Part shown: positions 11,826 to 23,300 of the stretch, one piece after another | Position numbering within the stretch: position 1 is the first letter of the stretch | Layout: each line of letters begins with the position of its first letter | Assembly: GCA_964019695.1 (NCBI GenBank) | Contig: OZ026520.1 | Location: 21,342,130-21,406,129, forward strand | Source of the DNA: Loripinus fragilis | Lineage: Eukaryota; Mollusca; Bivalvia; Lucinida; Lucinidae | Length of the DNA: 64,000 nt | Reading direction: 5' to 3' | The notes under the pieces: model-generated | Seen by the model: only the letters and a program-made list of their open reading frames with translations | Told to the model about the DNA's origin: nothing | The model's database searches: none | Position numbers and translations under genes: made by a program

Positions 11826-11980
11826 TAGAATACCAGGTTTGCGTCTTTTGATATCAAGTTTACCAGGCTCTGCTATGAGAACGCATGTTGAATGACTTGT
11901 TAAGCCTCACGGTCAACAAGCGTTCTCAAAGCCTTGCCTGGTTAACTTGATATCAAAAGACACTCACCTAGTAATTTCTA
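11826..11980. repeat. Foldback palindrome 6
   Basis: CTTTTGATATCAAGTTTACC pairs with GGTTAACTTGATATCAAAAG; the centre holds GAGAACGCATGTTG and CAACAAGCGTTCTC. Confidence 0.85.
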
Positions 11981-12144
11981 TATCTAGGTTCAGCATGACA
12001 TAGGTTGATACTGTATAACAATGGTGAGCATTTACTAAACACACCGGATCTCATAAAGATATATGTATAAAAAATAAAGAAAAAAATAGTGTATGAAAGC
12101 ATCATTCAAAAGTGAATAATGCCTGTCTTTACTTACTATCATTG

Positions 12145-12285
12145 ACCTGATAAGGATACTATGCACTTTTTTCTCTAAATTCTCTTCTTTTTTTTCTGAA
12201 AACAGTAGATCCAGATCAGATGGCTGTATTACTCACTTTTGATATAATGAAGCAAGCTGATCAGGATCCACACTGTTTTTCAACC
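12145..12285. mobile_element. MITE-C copy, loop enlarged
   Basis: GTAGATCCAGATCAGATGG and GCTGATCAGGATCCACAC around about 40 bases. Confidence 0.65.
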
Positions 12286-12344
12286 ACAGATTGAATTGAT
12301 GATAGTAATGAACGGGCATCACTGGATGATTGGAAGATATAGTG

Positions 12345-12508
12345 TACAGTAAATGTTCTAAAATTTAAAATACTAGTTACCTGCCAAAAAGGCAGAGACA
12401 AACAGGGCAGACCCAGATCAGACTGCTGTGAATTCCATCCCTGATAACCCAACATTTTAGCTGAGAACAAAAAGAGAGAAGTGTTCAAAATTTTAGATCA
12501 TTTACCGT
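12345..12508. mobile_element. MITE-D copy
   Basis: Ends ACAGTAAATGTTCTAAAATT and TTTTAGATCATTTACCGTA; only one hairpin half (CCCAGATCAGACTGC) remains. Confidence 0.75.
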
Positions 12509-13024
12509 AATATACCCAATAATATACTCATTGTGTGCTTATAGGAGTATGTACCCTTATATGGTCAAATACAGTATATTTTATAATTTTAACATGGTCA
12601 AAACAGGCTAAAAATCCTAATAGAATTAAATAAGGTTTCTCACATGTTTGAAATTCTTAAAGGTTTAAAATGTCGAAAGTTCAGGTCCTAGAACTATCAT
12701 TACATTGTATATTATCAAAAGGGCCTTGTTGCAAGAAAAACAATCTTTGGCTTTCAACAAAGTAAGACTCAAACCACCTTGCTCAGCTACAGAGACCAGC
12801 TAGAATATTGAAAAAATTGCATGTTGCAAGCTGAGCTATTATACTTTTGAGAGAGCAAATAGCAAAGACACTGATCAGACTGCGGGAATGTGCAGGCTGG
12901 TCTGTGCCTTTGTTGTTTGCATGCAACAAAAACAAGTTTTCTCACGCCAAGGCCCACACTATTATGCCAAATAACATGATAAGAAGACTAATTGTTCTTC
13001 AAAATTCAATTCCTGAAAACATGA

Positions 13025-13247
13025 AGTTACAATATATGTTCTAAAATCCCAAACATTAAATGCCTGCCAAAAAGGCCTAGACAAACAGTGCTGACCCAGA
13101 TCAGAATGCTTCTGAAGGAGCAGTCTGACCAGGGGCCTTCTCTGTTTGCTATTCTGAAAAGGATTTTGTAAATAAGAGCACCGATAACCAACATTTTATT
13201 TGAGAAAAGAGAGAGAGAGAGGTGTTTGAAATTTTAGAACATTTACC
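13025..13247. mobile_element. MITE-D copy
   Basis: ATATGTTCTAAAAT ... TTTTAGAACATTTACCGTA with central CAGATCAGAATGCTTCTG hairpin. A GAGA run lies near the right end. Confidence 0.8.
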
Positions 13248-13504
13248 GTATAAATGTATAATGCCTAATTCAGGATTCTGTGGAAAGTCAGCCACAAAGT
13301 CCTGAATTTGTAATCTAAAAATTTTTTAGCGATGCTCTCATAAATAAGACATCTGAGATTCAAATCAATGTGGATATAAAAAAAATATGTTTTTGTTGTA
13401 TGCCAGCAACAAAGACATGTATCACTCTGCAGCTTCTCAAAATGGGGTCAAAATATTCAAGCCCTCTGTATTTACCACTGCCTTCTATGCTTATGTTACA
13501 TTTT

Positions 13505-13735
13505 CCTGCATTTAACTCTTTCCAAAGGCAGCAACTTTTGTATCGCATTGATAATCTTTGCAAACATTTTGGATTCCAATCAGGCCCGACGAAAGGTTGG
13601 GCCTGATCAGAATCCAAACTGTTTGATACATAGCTAGTATTCTTAAAACATTAGTGTAGAAGTTAAATTTTAAGAAAATCTACTGACAACAAAAAAAAAT
13701 GCAAAATTAGCCAGCATTCAAAGAGTTAATGTCAA
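13505..13735. mobile_element. MITE-E relative, minus orientation
   Basis: Hairpin GGATTCCAATCAGGCCC / GGGCCTGATCAGAATCC with AATCTTTGCAAACATTTTGG flank. Confidence 0.65.
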
Positions 13736-13782
13736 CACATAATCAAAATAATTATATTTCAAAACATTTGATTCTATATTCT

Positions 13783-14033
13783 CATGGGTGAAAGTTCAAA
13801 ATTTCCAAAATCCTGAACTTTTTAAAAATAAAATCTTAAAACTTGCAGTATGCCTACAAATATTAACAATTTCAAGTTTAAATGGCCAATAGTAATTAAC
13901 TTTAGATAAACTGAAAATAAATCAAAGAAGCTATTATAATCTGCTGAATTCAGGATTTTGAGGCTGACTTTCTTTGGAAAGTCAGCCTCCAAATCCTGAA
14001 TTCAGGAATAATACGGAAATCTTTCACCCATGT
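13783..14033. mobile_element. MITE-H copy
   Basis: Ends GGGTGAAAGTTCAAAATTTCC and GAAATCTTTCACCCA; the central hairpin is GGATTTTGAGGCTGACTTTC and partner. Confidence 0.82.
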
Positions 14034-14144
14034 ATTCTCTTGAACATTTTTCTCTGTTTAAAATGATCAGAAATTAATAATAAGCAAAGATTGTTAACAT
14101 ATCTATACTAAAACAGGCCTCCAGATAAAAGTGTGTAACTGAAA

Positions 14145-14255
14145 ATTATTTTTCTTATTTCTCAGCCAAAACATATGTCGTGGGTACTTAAAAGAACCAT
14201 CTCAATGAGCACCCAAAACATATGTTTATATTGCTGGGTAAGAAAATAATTACAA
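14145..14255. mobile_element. MITE-B, partial
   Basis: Hairpin AAAGAACCATCTCAATGAG flanked by ACCCAAAACATATG blocks. Confidence 0.7.
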
Positions 14256-14259
14256 ATGT

Positions 14260-15075
14260 ACAATTCTAAGCTCAAAATGTTTGCTTATCTGGTCCTATGC
14301 TAAAAAATCTTACTACTAAGCTTACTACATAGCGTAATTAGCAGTGAAAATAAGGGCCTACAAGATTTGGTGGAAAGACATCTTGCTTGTAGTTTCGACA
14401 ACACATGCAACTTCTACTCAGTAAGCAAAGTACTACTGAAATATTAACGGCGCCAAAGTTAAGCACCACCTATATTTTTGCTGAAACAATTTTCAATCTA
14501 CCATGAAGAAATTTTATTGAGCATGGAAAATCTTTATCTGTTGTGAAACTCTGCATAAATATCTAAATGAAAATTTAAAAATACATGTGATATTGGGATT
14601 TGGTTACAAAGTCATGAGTTTTTGTGACACCAAAACTTCTCGCTATTGCCCCAAAATCTTCAAGAAGTAACCCCTAACATTTTGAATTTCACACAAAAGT
14701 TTCAACACTATTGTTATTCATGTGCACTAAGTTGCAATGAAAATAAGTTGAACCTTATGTGCTTTTTGTTGAACTCAACCATCACATATCCTGGCGAAAT
14801 AGAATGATTGTTTCACTATCGTATCCCTATATGATGCAGTTATCTTTATTTATAACCTTTATTTACATCACATAACCTTGCTCTGAAAAAAATAGCTACA
14901 AAGTTAGTGGTGCTTTATTTTTGACGCTGTGTATAAGATCTACTACACTCAACAAGGTCGTGACTTCAGATTTGACTAAACTTCAATGAAGTTGTACAAC
15001 AAGGCTATCAATTTATACCGAACCATAGAGTTTGTGAATGGCATTAAGTAAAACAAGTTGCTATGTTATCTACAA
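14260..15075 (+). other. No feature recognised
   Basis: AT-rich intergenic sequence between MITE-B and MITE-A copies. Confidence 0.6.
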
Positions 15076-15080
15076 ATGTG

Positions 15081-15277
15081 TACAGTAAAACCTGTCTTAA
15101 GCTGCCACTCAAAAATAGACAAAACAAAGATCTTAATGACAACTGGTAGCTTAATGAAGGTCAAAAGTATTGCAGAATCTTCCAAGGGGAGCATTCTGCG
15201 CATTAAGCGATAATTGGTCTTGAAAATCAATTTTTGGTCTTTTTTGAGAGGGGCCGTTTTACACAGGTTTTACTATA
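15081..15277. mobile_element. MITE-A copy
   Basis: TACAGTAAAACCTGTCTTAA ... ACAGGTTTTACTATA. One arm of the core hairpin is shortened. It abuts the LINE fragment. Confidence 0.82.
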
Positions 15278-15935
15278 GTCTAAAGATAGGTACTGTTCAC
15301 TCTGTGTGGAATGAAATAGAGACTGTTAAACAGTTTAAAAGATGTATCGTCACAACAAGAATTCTTACAGGAACATACACCCTACCGGCTCATCACAATG
15401 TCTTCAATAGAACTATGGATTCAACTTGTCCACATTGTCAACTAGAAGCAGAAAACCTTCAGCATATGGTTTGTTGTCATGGCCCCGAGGTTATAAAACT
15501 TTTACCATGCTCAACTCAGCTGAGCACCAAATTTATCCTGCTCATAAATGTTAAAATGCCAACAATTGTTGGCATTTTAATATTTATTAGCATGACAAAT
15601 ACAACATCTGAGAGACTTAAAGCAATAAACGTCTTCATTTGGCGGCATTTTAGTTTTTATGAGCGGTTGAATTTTCGTGCTCAGTTGTTGACCATGAAAA
15701 AAGTTTTATAATCTCGGGGCCTGCATTTCACGACTGTTCACAGTGGCATTGCAGAAACATCATCTTACAAGAGACCAGCTTGTGCACTTGGAACCGTCAC
15801 TTTTCTGACTGGGAAATAATATTGAGTTCTTGTGTGTCCAGACTATCAGTAATAATATCCCAGAGTTGTGTCCAGTCATCTCAAAGATAGAACAAATCTC
15901 CGGAGACTATTTTTATAAAATACATATAATAATCA
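15278..15935 (+). mobile_element. LINE 3' fragment interrupted by MITE-J
   Basis: Translation contains RILTGTYTLPAHHNVF and STCPHCQLEAENLQHM, the zinc-knuckle-like CxxC...H region at the 3' end of CR1/Jockey-type retrotransposons. After the inserted MITE at 15481-15721 the frame resumes (GIAETSSYKRPA region) and decays. No reverse transcriptase catalytic domain remains. Confidence 0.7.
15481..15721 (+). mobile_element. MITE-J copy in the LINE fragment
   Basis: Terminal inverted repeats GGCCCCGAGGTTATAAAAC and the reverse complement ending CTCGGGGCC, with inner CATGCTCAACTC arms. It splits LINE coding sequence after HMVCC. Confidence 0.8.
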
Positions 15936-16132
15936 TATGACGTCGCTTCTGGGAGTGAAATAACGCCATGCAATAAAATCGATAAACCACTAGTGGTTTA
16001 CAGATTTTCAGGAAACGTTATGGCTTCCAAAACAACATTGTGCACATAATGACAAAATAATGACGTTTTTATGTCAGAAATCAGATTTCATAATATGTCA
16101 TATAATAAATAGAATCAATCATTCGTGCCCCA

Positions 16133-16238
16133 GTTTTATTGAATTTATTAAGCTCGTCGCGAAAAAGCGATAAAATGCTTGGCAAGGCTCGCATATTATC
16201 GCTTTTTCTAAACTTGTTTAATAAATTTAATAAAACAT
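16133..16238. repeat. Foldback palindrome 7
   Basis: GTTTTATTGAATTTATTAAG ... TTAATAAATTTAATAAAAC, inner GAAAAAGCGATAAAATGC. A related half lies at 7720-7800. Confidence 0.8.
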
Positions 16239-16557
16239 GAGCACTTGTGTATGATCCTCTATATAGACGGTTGCAAAAGAAGAGGGAAAAATGGCTTCCG
16301 TCTCCTATCAGTTATTTTTAAAGTTTTGGTGATGGTATTGCTAGTTAGTAACTGTTGGAAGTTCAAACAAGACTTTTACACCAAGTGATCACAGGTGCTT
16401 CCATTGTAAGGAGGAAAATACAATTGAAAAGAAAAAGACTAAAATCACACTACACTGTCTCAATTCTGCACTTTGAAGACCTAGGATTTCATCATTTACC
16501 CCACCTTCAGTAATTACTGGTACCCTGTTTTAGCGCATAGAGCGTCACTTATAATTT

Positions 16558-16718
16558 GCAGCAGACGACAATTTCAAATTTTGCTGCTTTTTCAAAAATA
16601 ACAAATAAGGTATGATATTTCACGAGAATCCTCTGCTAGCAGACGATTCTCATGAAATATCATACCTTATTTTTTTCGAAAATTAGGAAAGATGCCGCAA
16701 AATTTGTCGTCTGCTGCA
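16558..16718. repeat. Foldback palindrome 8
   Basis: Outer arms GCAGCAGACGACAATTTC and reverse complement, inner AATAAGGTATGATATTTCA. Outer ends resemble MITE-E. Confidence 0.82.
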
Positions 16719-16944
16719 GTTGTGAATGTCGCTTTAAGGGTTAATCAAAGGTATTAACTGATTAAAGTACTAGTCTTCTGGATATGGCTTATTCCATCAA
16801 ATTCAGACAAGGGGTATTCCCTGATTTTAGTTGTCCTATAAATGGACCTTGACACAGCAAAACCTGTCTTCCAGGGTTTACGAACAACAAAGGCGTAGAG
16901 CAGCCAGCACATCTGCTCAGTCTGATCAGCATCTTTGTTATTCG

Positions 16945-16950
16945 TTTATT
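16945..16950 (-). terminator. Possible polyadenylation signal of the dehydrogenase gene
   Basis: AATAAA on the minus strand about 175 bases beyond the TGA. It is the first canonical hexamer after the stop, but it lies in repeat-like sequence and is common by chance in AT-rich DNA. Confidence 0.35.
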
Positions 16951-17124
16951 GGAAAGTATCCATATCAAAACTTGCTACAAGGGAAGTTTCACTATTCTAG
17001 CTAGCCTCTGTAGCTGAGCAGGCCGGCTTTGGTATGGCCTGATCAGAAACCCTGAAGACAGGTTCTCTCCAACAGCCACCCAAATATTGAACTTTTCCCT
17101 CAGGAAGTCAACATCTCCACCGTT

Positions 17125-17349
17125 TCACAACAAGTCAGCTTCCCCAAGGTAATACTCTCTGTCTTTCCAGTAATCTTTTCCTTCATGCCAACCAGTTTCA
17201 GCCAGCCCCCTTACTATGCTCTTTGCCCTATTTGGATAAAGTGGGTGGTCCATTTTCGCATGCTCCTCCCCTATTTCATAGGCAGCATGTTCAGGCGGGA
17301 TGTTCTTCTCCTCAGCAAGTCGCAAGATTCGCAGTACTGTTTGGTAAAT
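17125..17349 (-). CDS. Dehydrogenase exon 10: C-terminus
   Basis: 225 bases from acceptor ATTTCTAG|ATTTACC to TGA at 17127-17125. It encodes IYQTVLRILRLAEEKNIPPE, a helical segment with HPLYPNRAKSIV, and a tail with GWHEGKDYW typical of the eukaryotic-type members of the family. Confidence 0.88.
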   Translation of the reverse strand: MYQTVLRILRLAEEKNIPPEHAAYEIGEEHAKMDHPLYPNRAKSIVRGLAETGWHEGKDYWKDREYYLGEADLL

Positions 17350-20300
17350 CTAGAAATAAAAAATATAATAAATTACTCAGGGATAGAAATCTTCAGCTTT
17401 TTGGCAATTTCAGCCTTTCTCATTTATAATAGAACTGCTGTTTCCAAAATGTTACAAATTCAGTTAGATCTGTTTAGATCTAGTTTTTTTGCAAGGGGGT
17501 ACTATAAGAATCTATCATGAGTGAGGGTAGGGTAGAAAAATCTGTCCCGAGGATCGCCTTTTGGCATCACGAGGCTTGTCTAGTGATGACAAACAGTGAT
17601 CCCGAGGGACAGATTTTTCTATCCTACCCTCACACGAATAATGGATTCTTTTTCTTGCTCACCACTGTTTTTTATTTAAAAATAAGCTTCCTGAAGTCCC
17701 TGAATAGGCTAAGATACAATTTTACAAGATGACGTTATTTTAACATAACAATGACGTCACTTGACGACAATGTGCCGCGTGAGTTCCAATCACAACCAAT
17801 GTATGTAGCCCTCACGTGACAGCCTGGGAAAGATAGCATGGGTTAGATAAGATTTTCTATCCCAGTGTAAAATCTCAGCTATCCGTATCCTGTGTGCAAG
17901 AAAAAGGGGTTCTGATTTTAACATTGAATGTGATACTCATCACTGATTACCAAAGCCAATTACATTCTTACCCGTCATTAATATAGCACCATATTTGCAC
18001 TTAATTTTTGGACACCTTAAACCATTGCCAGATCTATCTTAACATTTGAACAGGCCCCTACTAGTATACAGTAAAACCTGTCTTAAGCTGTCACTCAAAA
18101 ATAGACAAAACAAGGATCTTAATGACAAATGGTGGCTTAATGAAGGGCGAAAGTATTGCAGAATGCTCCCCTTGGAGCTCACTTGGCTTGAAACTCAATT
18201 TTTGGTCTTTTTGAGTGGCCGCTTTAGACAGGTTTTACTGTATATTGAGATATCTATAGTGTAATGTGAGAATGAAAAACAGAGTAGACCCAGACCAGAC
18301 AGCTCTTAAGGTTTGCTTTGAAAATGTAAGTATTGAAATTTAATCAATTAATCTTGGCTAATTATAGACTGGAACGTGCATGACAGAAGCAGCTACATGT
18401 ATTATGAGATATTATAAGCAAATTTAGTACATCTTATTGTAATCCACACTCTGACAGTCTTCGACCAAAAATTGCTCAAAACACATGCATGTATTAAAGG
18501 CTGAATAACCTGCTTTTCAGCTATATAGTAGCGAGAAAGATATTTTGAAATTTTGTGAAACCGGGACAAGATAAATTGGTACACCTGTTTTTAAAATGTA
18601 AAAGAAAGCGGAATAAATTCAAAGAATACTTTGTCATTTTTTTTTTATTTTACATTTAATCTATTTTGATTATATTTTGGTTGGATAATGCATCAAGGTC
18701 TGAAATCACAACAAAAAAAATGTTTTTGAACGAGTCACTGAACAGACAAGGAGCTTAGATACATAGTTAATAGTTTTTTCATATGTTCACAAAAGCAAAC
18801 TTGGATAAGACATTTTTTGAGTTGAGATTTCTGATAAGAAGACGATTTTCGCTGTCATTATCATGGTTGCAGTTTGATCCAAATTATTCTCTATTACCTC
18901 TGGATGGTTTAAAGAAGTTAAAATTCAAGATTTCCAGAACAGGGGCCAGTCCAGTGTTTACAGTATGCCATAAAGTAATAAGTTTATAGTCTATTTCAGC
19001 ATATTATCGGATGGACTGGCCCCTGTGATTTCCGGTGCCCGATCTTTCTACTTACTGAATACTCCCAGTCTTCTGAGAAATGCCTGTATATAAGAGGGTC
19101 AGTCTCTAACCTCCCATAAGGCTCCAACAACTTGCTCACCATACCCTTAAACAAATAAACATGTGACAATACTTAAGCATCATCATTTTGATATAGCAGA
19201 AATTTCACTTTTCACACGTTTTGTGGCACATGTTGTCTGCTTTATCATTGAGGATGTACTTTGGTAGCCTATAGTTCAAACATGGTCACCAAAGCCTACA
19301 GTAAAAGCTGTGTAAAACGGCCACTCTCAAAAAGACCGAAAATTGGTTTTCAAGACCAACTAGAACACATTTGATGGCGCGCCATCGCAAATCCCCACGC
19401 TCTCGAAGATATCTAATGGTAATTGACCCTTTGACCCCATCCCAAGGTCACCAGTTTGATCATAGGTTAAAATTTATCAGTGTATCCTGGTCTACTGCTC
19501 ATCCCCTTAAATTTGATATGCCACATAACCATGTTCAGAAAATTAAATTTTTGACCTCTCCCCAAGGCCCCAGGGGGTGGGGACCCAAAAAATTGTGCCG
19601 GTGCATGTGCCATTCATGTAAGTAACTCACACACCAAATCTGGTTGAATTTTGGAAAAAAAAAATTTGACCCCCAACCCCCCACGGTACCCCCAAGTCCC
19701 GCCCCTGGGCATGACCCAGGCTGCCGAATTAAAATCCTGCCTGATATGTTATATATCTTTCCTTTGTGAGAAGATACACAAAGTTTGGTTTAAGAATCTT
19801 TGAAATTGACTTAGTAATTCAGATTTAATGATATTTGACCTTTTGGCCCCTCCCGAAGGCCCGGAGGGGGGGGGGGGGGGGGCGGGGAATGCTGCCGGTG
19901 CATGTGGCATTCATGTAAGTAACTCACACACAAAATCTGGTTGAATTTCGGAAAAAAAATTTTTTTGATCCCCCAGCCCCCCACGGCACCCCCAAGTCCC
20001 ACCCCTGGCGCATGACCCAGGCAGCCAAATGAAAATCCTGTCTAATATGTTTTATATCTTTCATTTCTGAGAAGATTCGCAAAGTTTGGTTTTAAAATCT
20101 TTAAAATTGACTTTGTAATTGAATTTTAATGATATTTAATGATATTTTACCTTTTGGCCCCTCCCCAGGGCCCGAGGGGGCGGGGCCAAAAAAATGTGCC
20201 GCTGCGTGCCCCATTCATGTGAGCAACTCACACACCAAATTTGGTTGGATTTCGTCCAATGGTTAAGGAGGAGATAGTGTGACGGACGGACAGACGGACG

Positions 20301-23300
20301 GAGGCGATTGCAATATCCCCGACGCTTTTTTAAAAAAGTGTTGGGATAATTATCGCTTAATGCAGGTCAAAAGTATAGCAGAATGCTCAAAGGGGAGCAT
20401 TCTGCAATACTTTTGACCTTCATTAAGCTACCAGTTGTCATTAAGATCTTTGTTTTGTCTATTTTTGAGTGGCTGTTTTACTGTACTTACCTTAAAGATT
20501 ACTCCATAATAATGCCTTTTGATGCCTTTGAAATACAACATATTTGGAAAATATTATGGAAAATGGAGCATTTGCTCTTTGGAGAAAATGATTCAATTTC
20601 CATAATATTTAAAATATTTTCAAATGTGTTCAAAACTTTCCTTAATTTTTTCTTGTTTTTTTTCCCAATATTATCTAATTAAAGAAAATGATGTCATGTT
20701 CTAAAAATCACTTATGGAGTAAAAGGGTTAAGAAGGTCAACAAAATGTCGATACAACTCCTGATTCCCCTTTCTGTTGCATGTATTTCTGTCAATCAAAA
20801 CAAGTTTGTTTTGAGTCATGGTCTTCATCATGCCCGAATGTTATATCCATGCAAATTTGGTTCGAACCCGCCGACTAGTGCATGAGGTATCCTGCACAAA
20901 AGGCACCAATGCCAATGGGATGATCCGGATCCATGCCAAAAACAATATGTCCCCCTCCCCTTTGTAGGTGGTGTGGGGGGGCATAATTCTCAGGTCAAGT
21001 TCAAACTCTGTCAGAAAAATCCAGAACTATACAAGATTCTACACTGTAAATATCATCTCTGTACTAGCACTATGACTCAAAACAAACTTGTTTTGATTGA
21101 CGGAAGTTCATGCAACAGAAAGGGGAATCAAGCTTTTTATTGATGTTTTGTAGACCCTCTTTAGAACCACATCTATTGCTGTTTTTCATGCAAAATAAGT
21201 GTTTAAAGAACTTTTCATCATTGTTAAAAACACAAACTCTAGTGCTTTCATGTTTATTTCGTTACAATTTTATTAATTGTATACCACTGCTGAAAATGAA
21301 CACAATATATAACCTGTGAACTTTTGTTCATCCCCATCTTATTTCAACCATTTATGCTTAATGGAATTTCCCACCCTTAACATTTGGACGAGTCCCATTT
21401 TGAGTTAAAGGGTTGTTGGGTAATAAGTTTATAATATTCATCTGAAAGTACATTCGGTAAGGAAACAGTGAAGAACCTGATCTGTAGCATCTCATCTGGT
21501 TCTGCAATGTTTACCCTAGTCTTATAAAAAGGGCGCTAGGATTAAAAGGGTTAACAAATTGATTTGCTAATCAAGATAAAAATTGGAAGGAGTGTTGTAC
21601 ATAAAATATTGAGCATGACAAAGGTTAAGCAAACTATTAACTCTTTCCTTCATGAATATCCATGCTAAGCTCCACCCACTATGAAAAATTTAAATAAACT
21701 AAAACTTTCACTTTTGTACATAGAAAAAAGAAATTACTTGTCAGGTCCACTAGTGTAGGATCATATCTAATCATATTTCAAATTCATATGCAAACAGAGA
21801 AGACCCTGATCAGACAGCTCTTGTAAGAGCTGCCTGATCTGGGTTTGCTCTGTTTGCAAAAGTGCTTAAAGGCATCTATATGAGGTAAAGGGTTAATTGA
21901 TAATTAGGATGGACTTGCCCAGCTCACCAACACATCAGATGGAATATTCCACTTCAGAAATGCAGCACTTAAAGAGTTAAATGGTCACTCATGTAAGATC
22001 TATCTATAGCACTGATTAAAGGGGACAGCAACATGGAACGCAAATGAATCTGGAATGTAAGCCCTTATTAAACCATGCAATCTGCCACAAACCCAATCAT
22101 ATCGAATGAAAAATAAGCAAGTTACAGATGTTTGTATAATAGAAAATTAAAAGCTATTGAGGTCAGCCATTTTTAGGCTGAGTGACATCATCTGCAGCAG
22201 ATTGCATGGTTTACTAAGGGCTTGCATTTCGAAGTCACTTGCTTTCTATGTTGCCTTCCCCTTTAACTTACCATTCTGTTGGGTACTACATCTGTTGCAT
22301 ATGTGATCTTCATATCAGCTAACACTTTATAATCTTCCATACTGTCTACAGGGCAGTTTGAGGCTCCACAGATAATCTTGGTATTCAATAACGGGATAGT
22401 GTTCTTGTTCAATACCTGTAAAAATGCAAATACAGTGCAGTCCCTTTACAGCAAAACCTGTGTAAAACGGCCATTCTCAAAAAGACCAAAAATTGATTTT
22501 CAAGACCGATTATCGCTTAATGCAGGTCAAAATTAATGAAGGGAGCATTCTGCAATACTTTCGACCTTCATTAATATACCATTTGTTTTGTCTATTTTTA
22601 ACAAAACCTTTGTTTTGTCTATTTTTTGAGTGGCCTTTTTAGACAGGTTTTACTGTATAACAGTACTTTAGGGGTCCATAGGAATTGACCATGTTATAAG
22701 TAAAAAAAAAAAATTCTTTCTGTCCCAGTCAACTACTTTTCAGCCATGTGGGGATGGGTCTTCCCTTTTTGAACCAGTACTAAGCAGCGGATAAAGTGGC
22801 TTGCTCAAGGACACTCCACCAGTGGTGAGACTCAAACTAGCAACCATTCAATCTCCTGTCTAACACCCTACCAACTGAGCCACTGTGCTCTGCCAAAGTA
22901 AATTGTGTTAAAACATGATAAAAGGACAATTTTATAAAGGAATTATTGGAAAATGATGGTCTTTTTCCTCTAATTCCTTTGTAAATTTCAATGGTAAAAA
23001 AATATGGGAGCCACAACATGACTGTGTTATATCCAAATCTGTTATAATGAGATGTGTTATAAAGGGACTACCCTGTATATTGTACATGGAAGCCAATTAA
23101 TGGAAACTATTTTATGATAATTGAGCTGTGACATGTGATTTCCAACAATGTGGCATTTTGACAAGTGTAGAATCAGACGAGCCTGTACAGCCTCCTTTTA
23201 GGCTTAGAAACACCAAACGGTGCTCAGTCAGTAGCTTAACACTCATAGAATATTCAAGCGACTAGCAACAGCTCTGATCAGACTGTGCGTATGCCCCGGC

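Noticed and set aside
13360..13617. Overlapping 78-85-codon frames on both strands
   Set aside because: They lie across a MITE-E hairpin, which keeps both strands open by symmetry.
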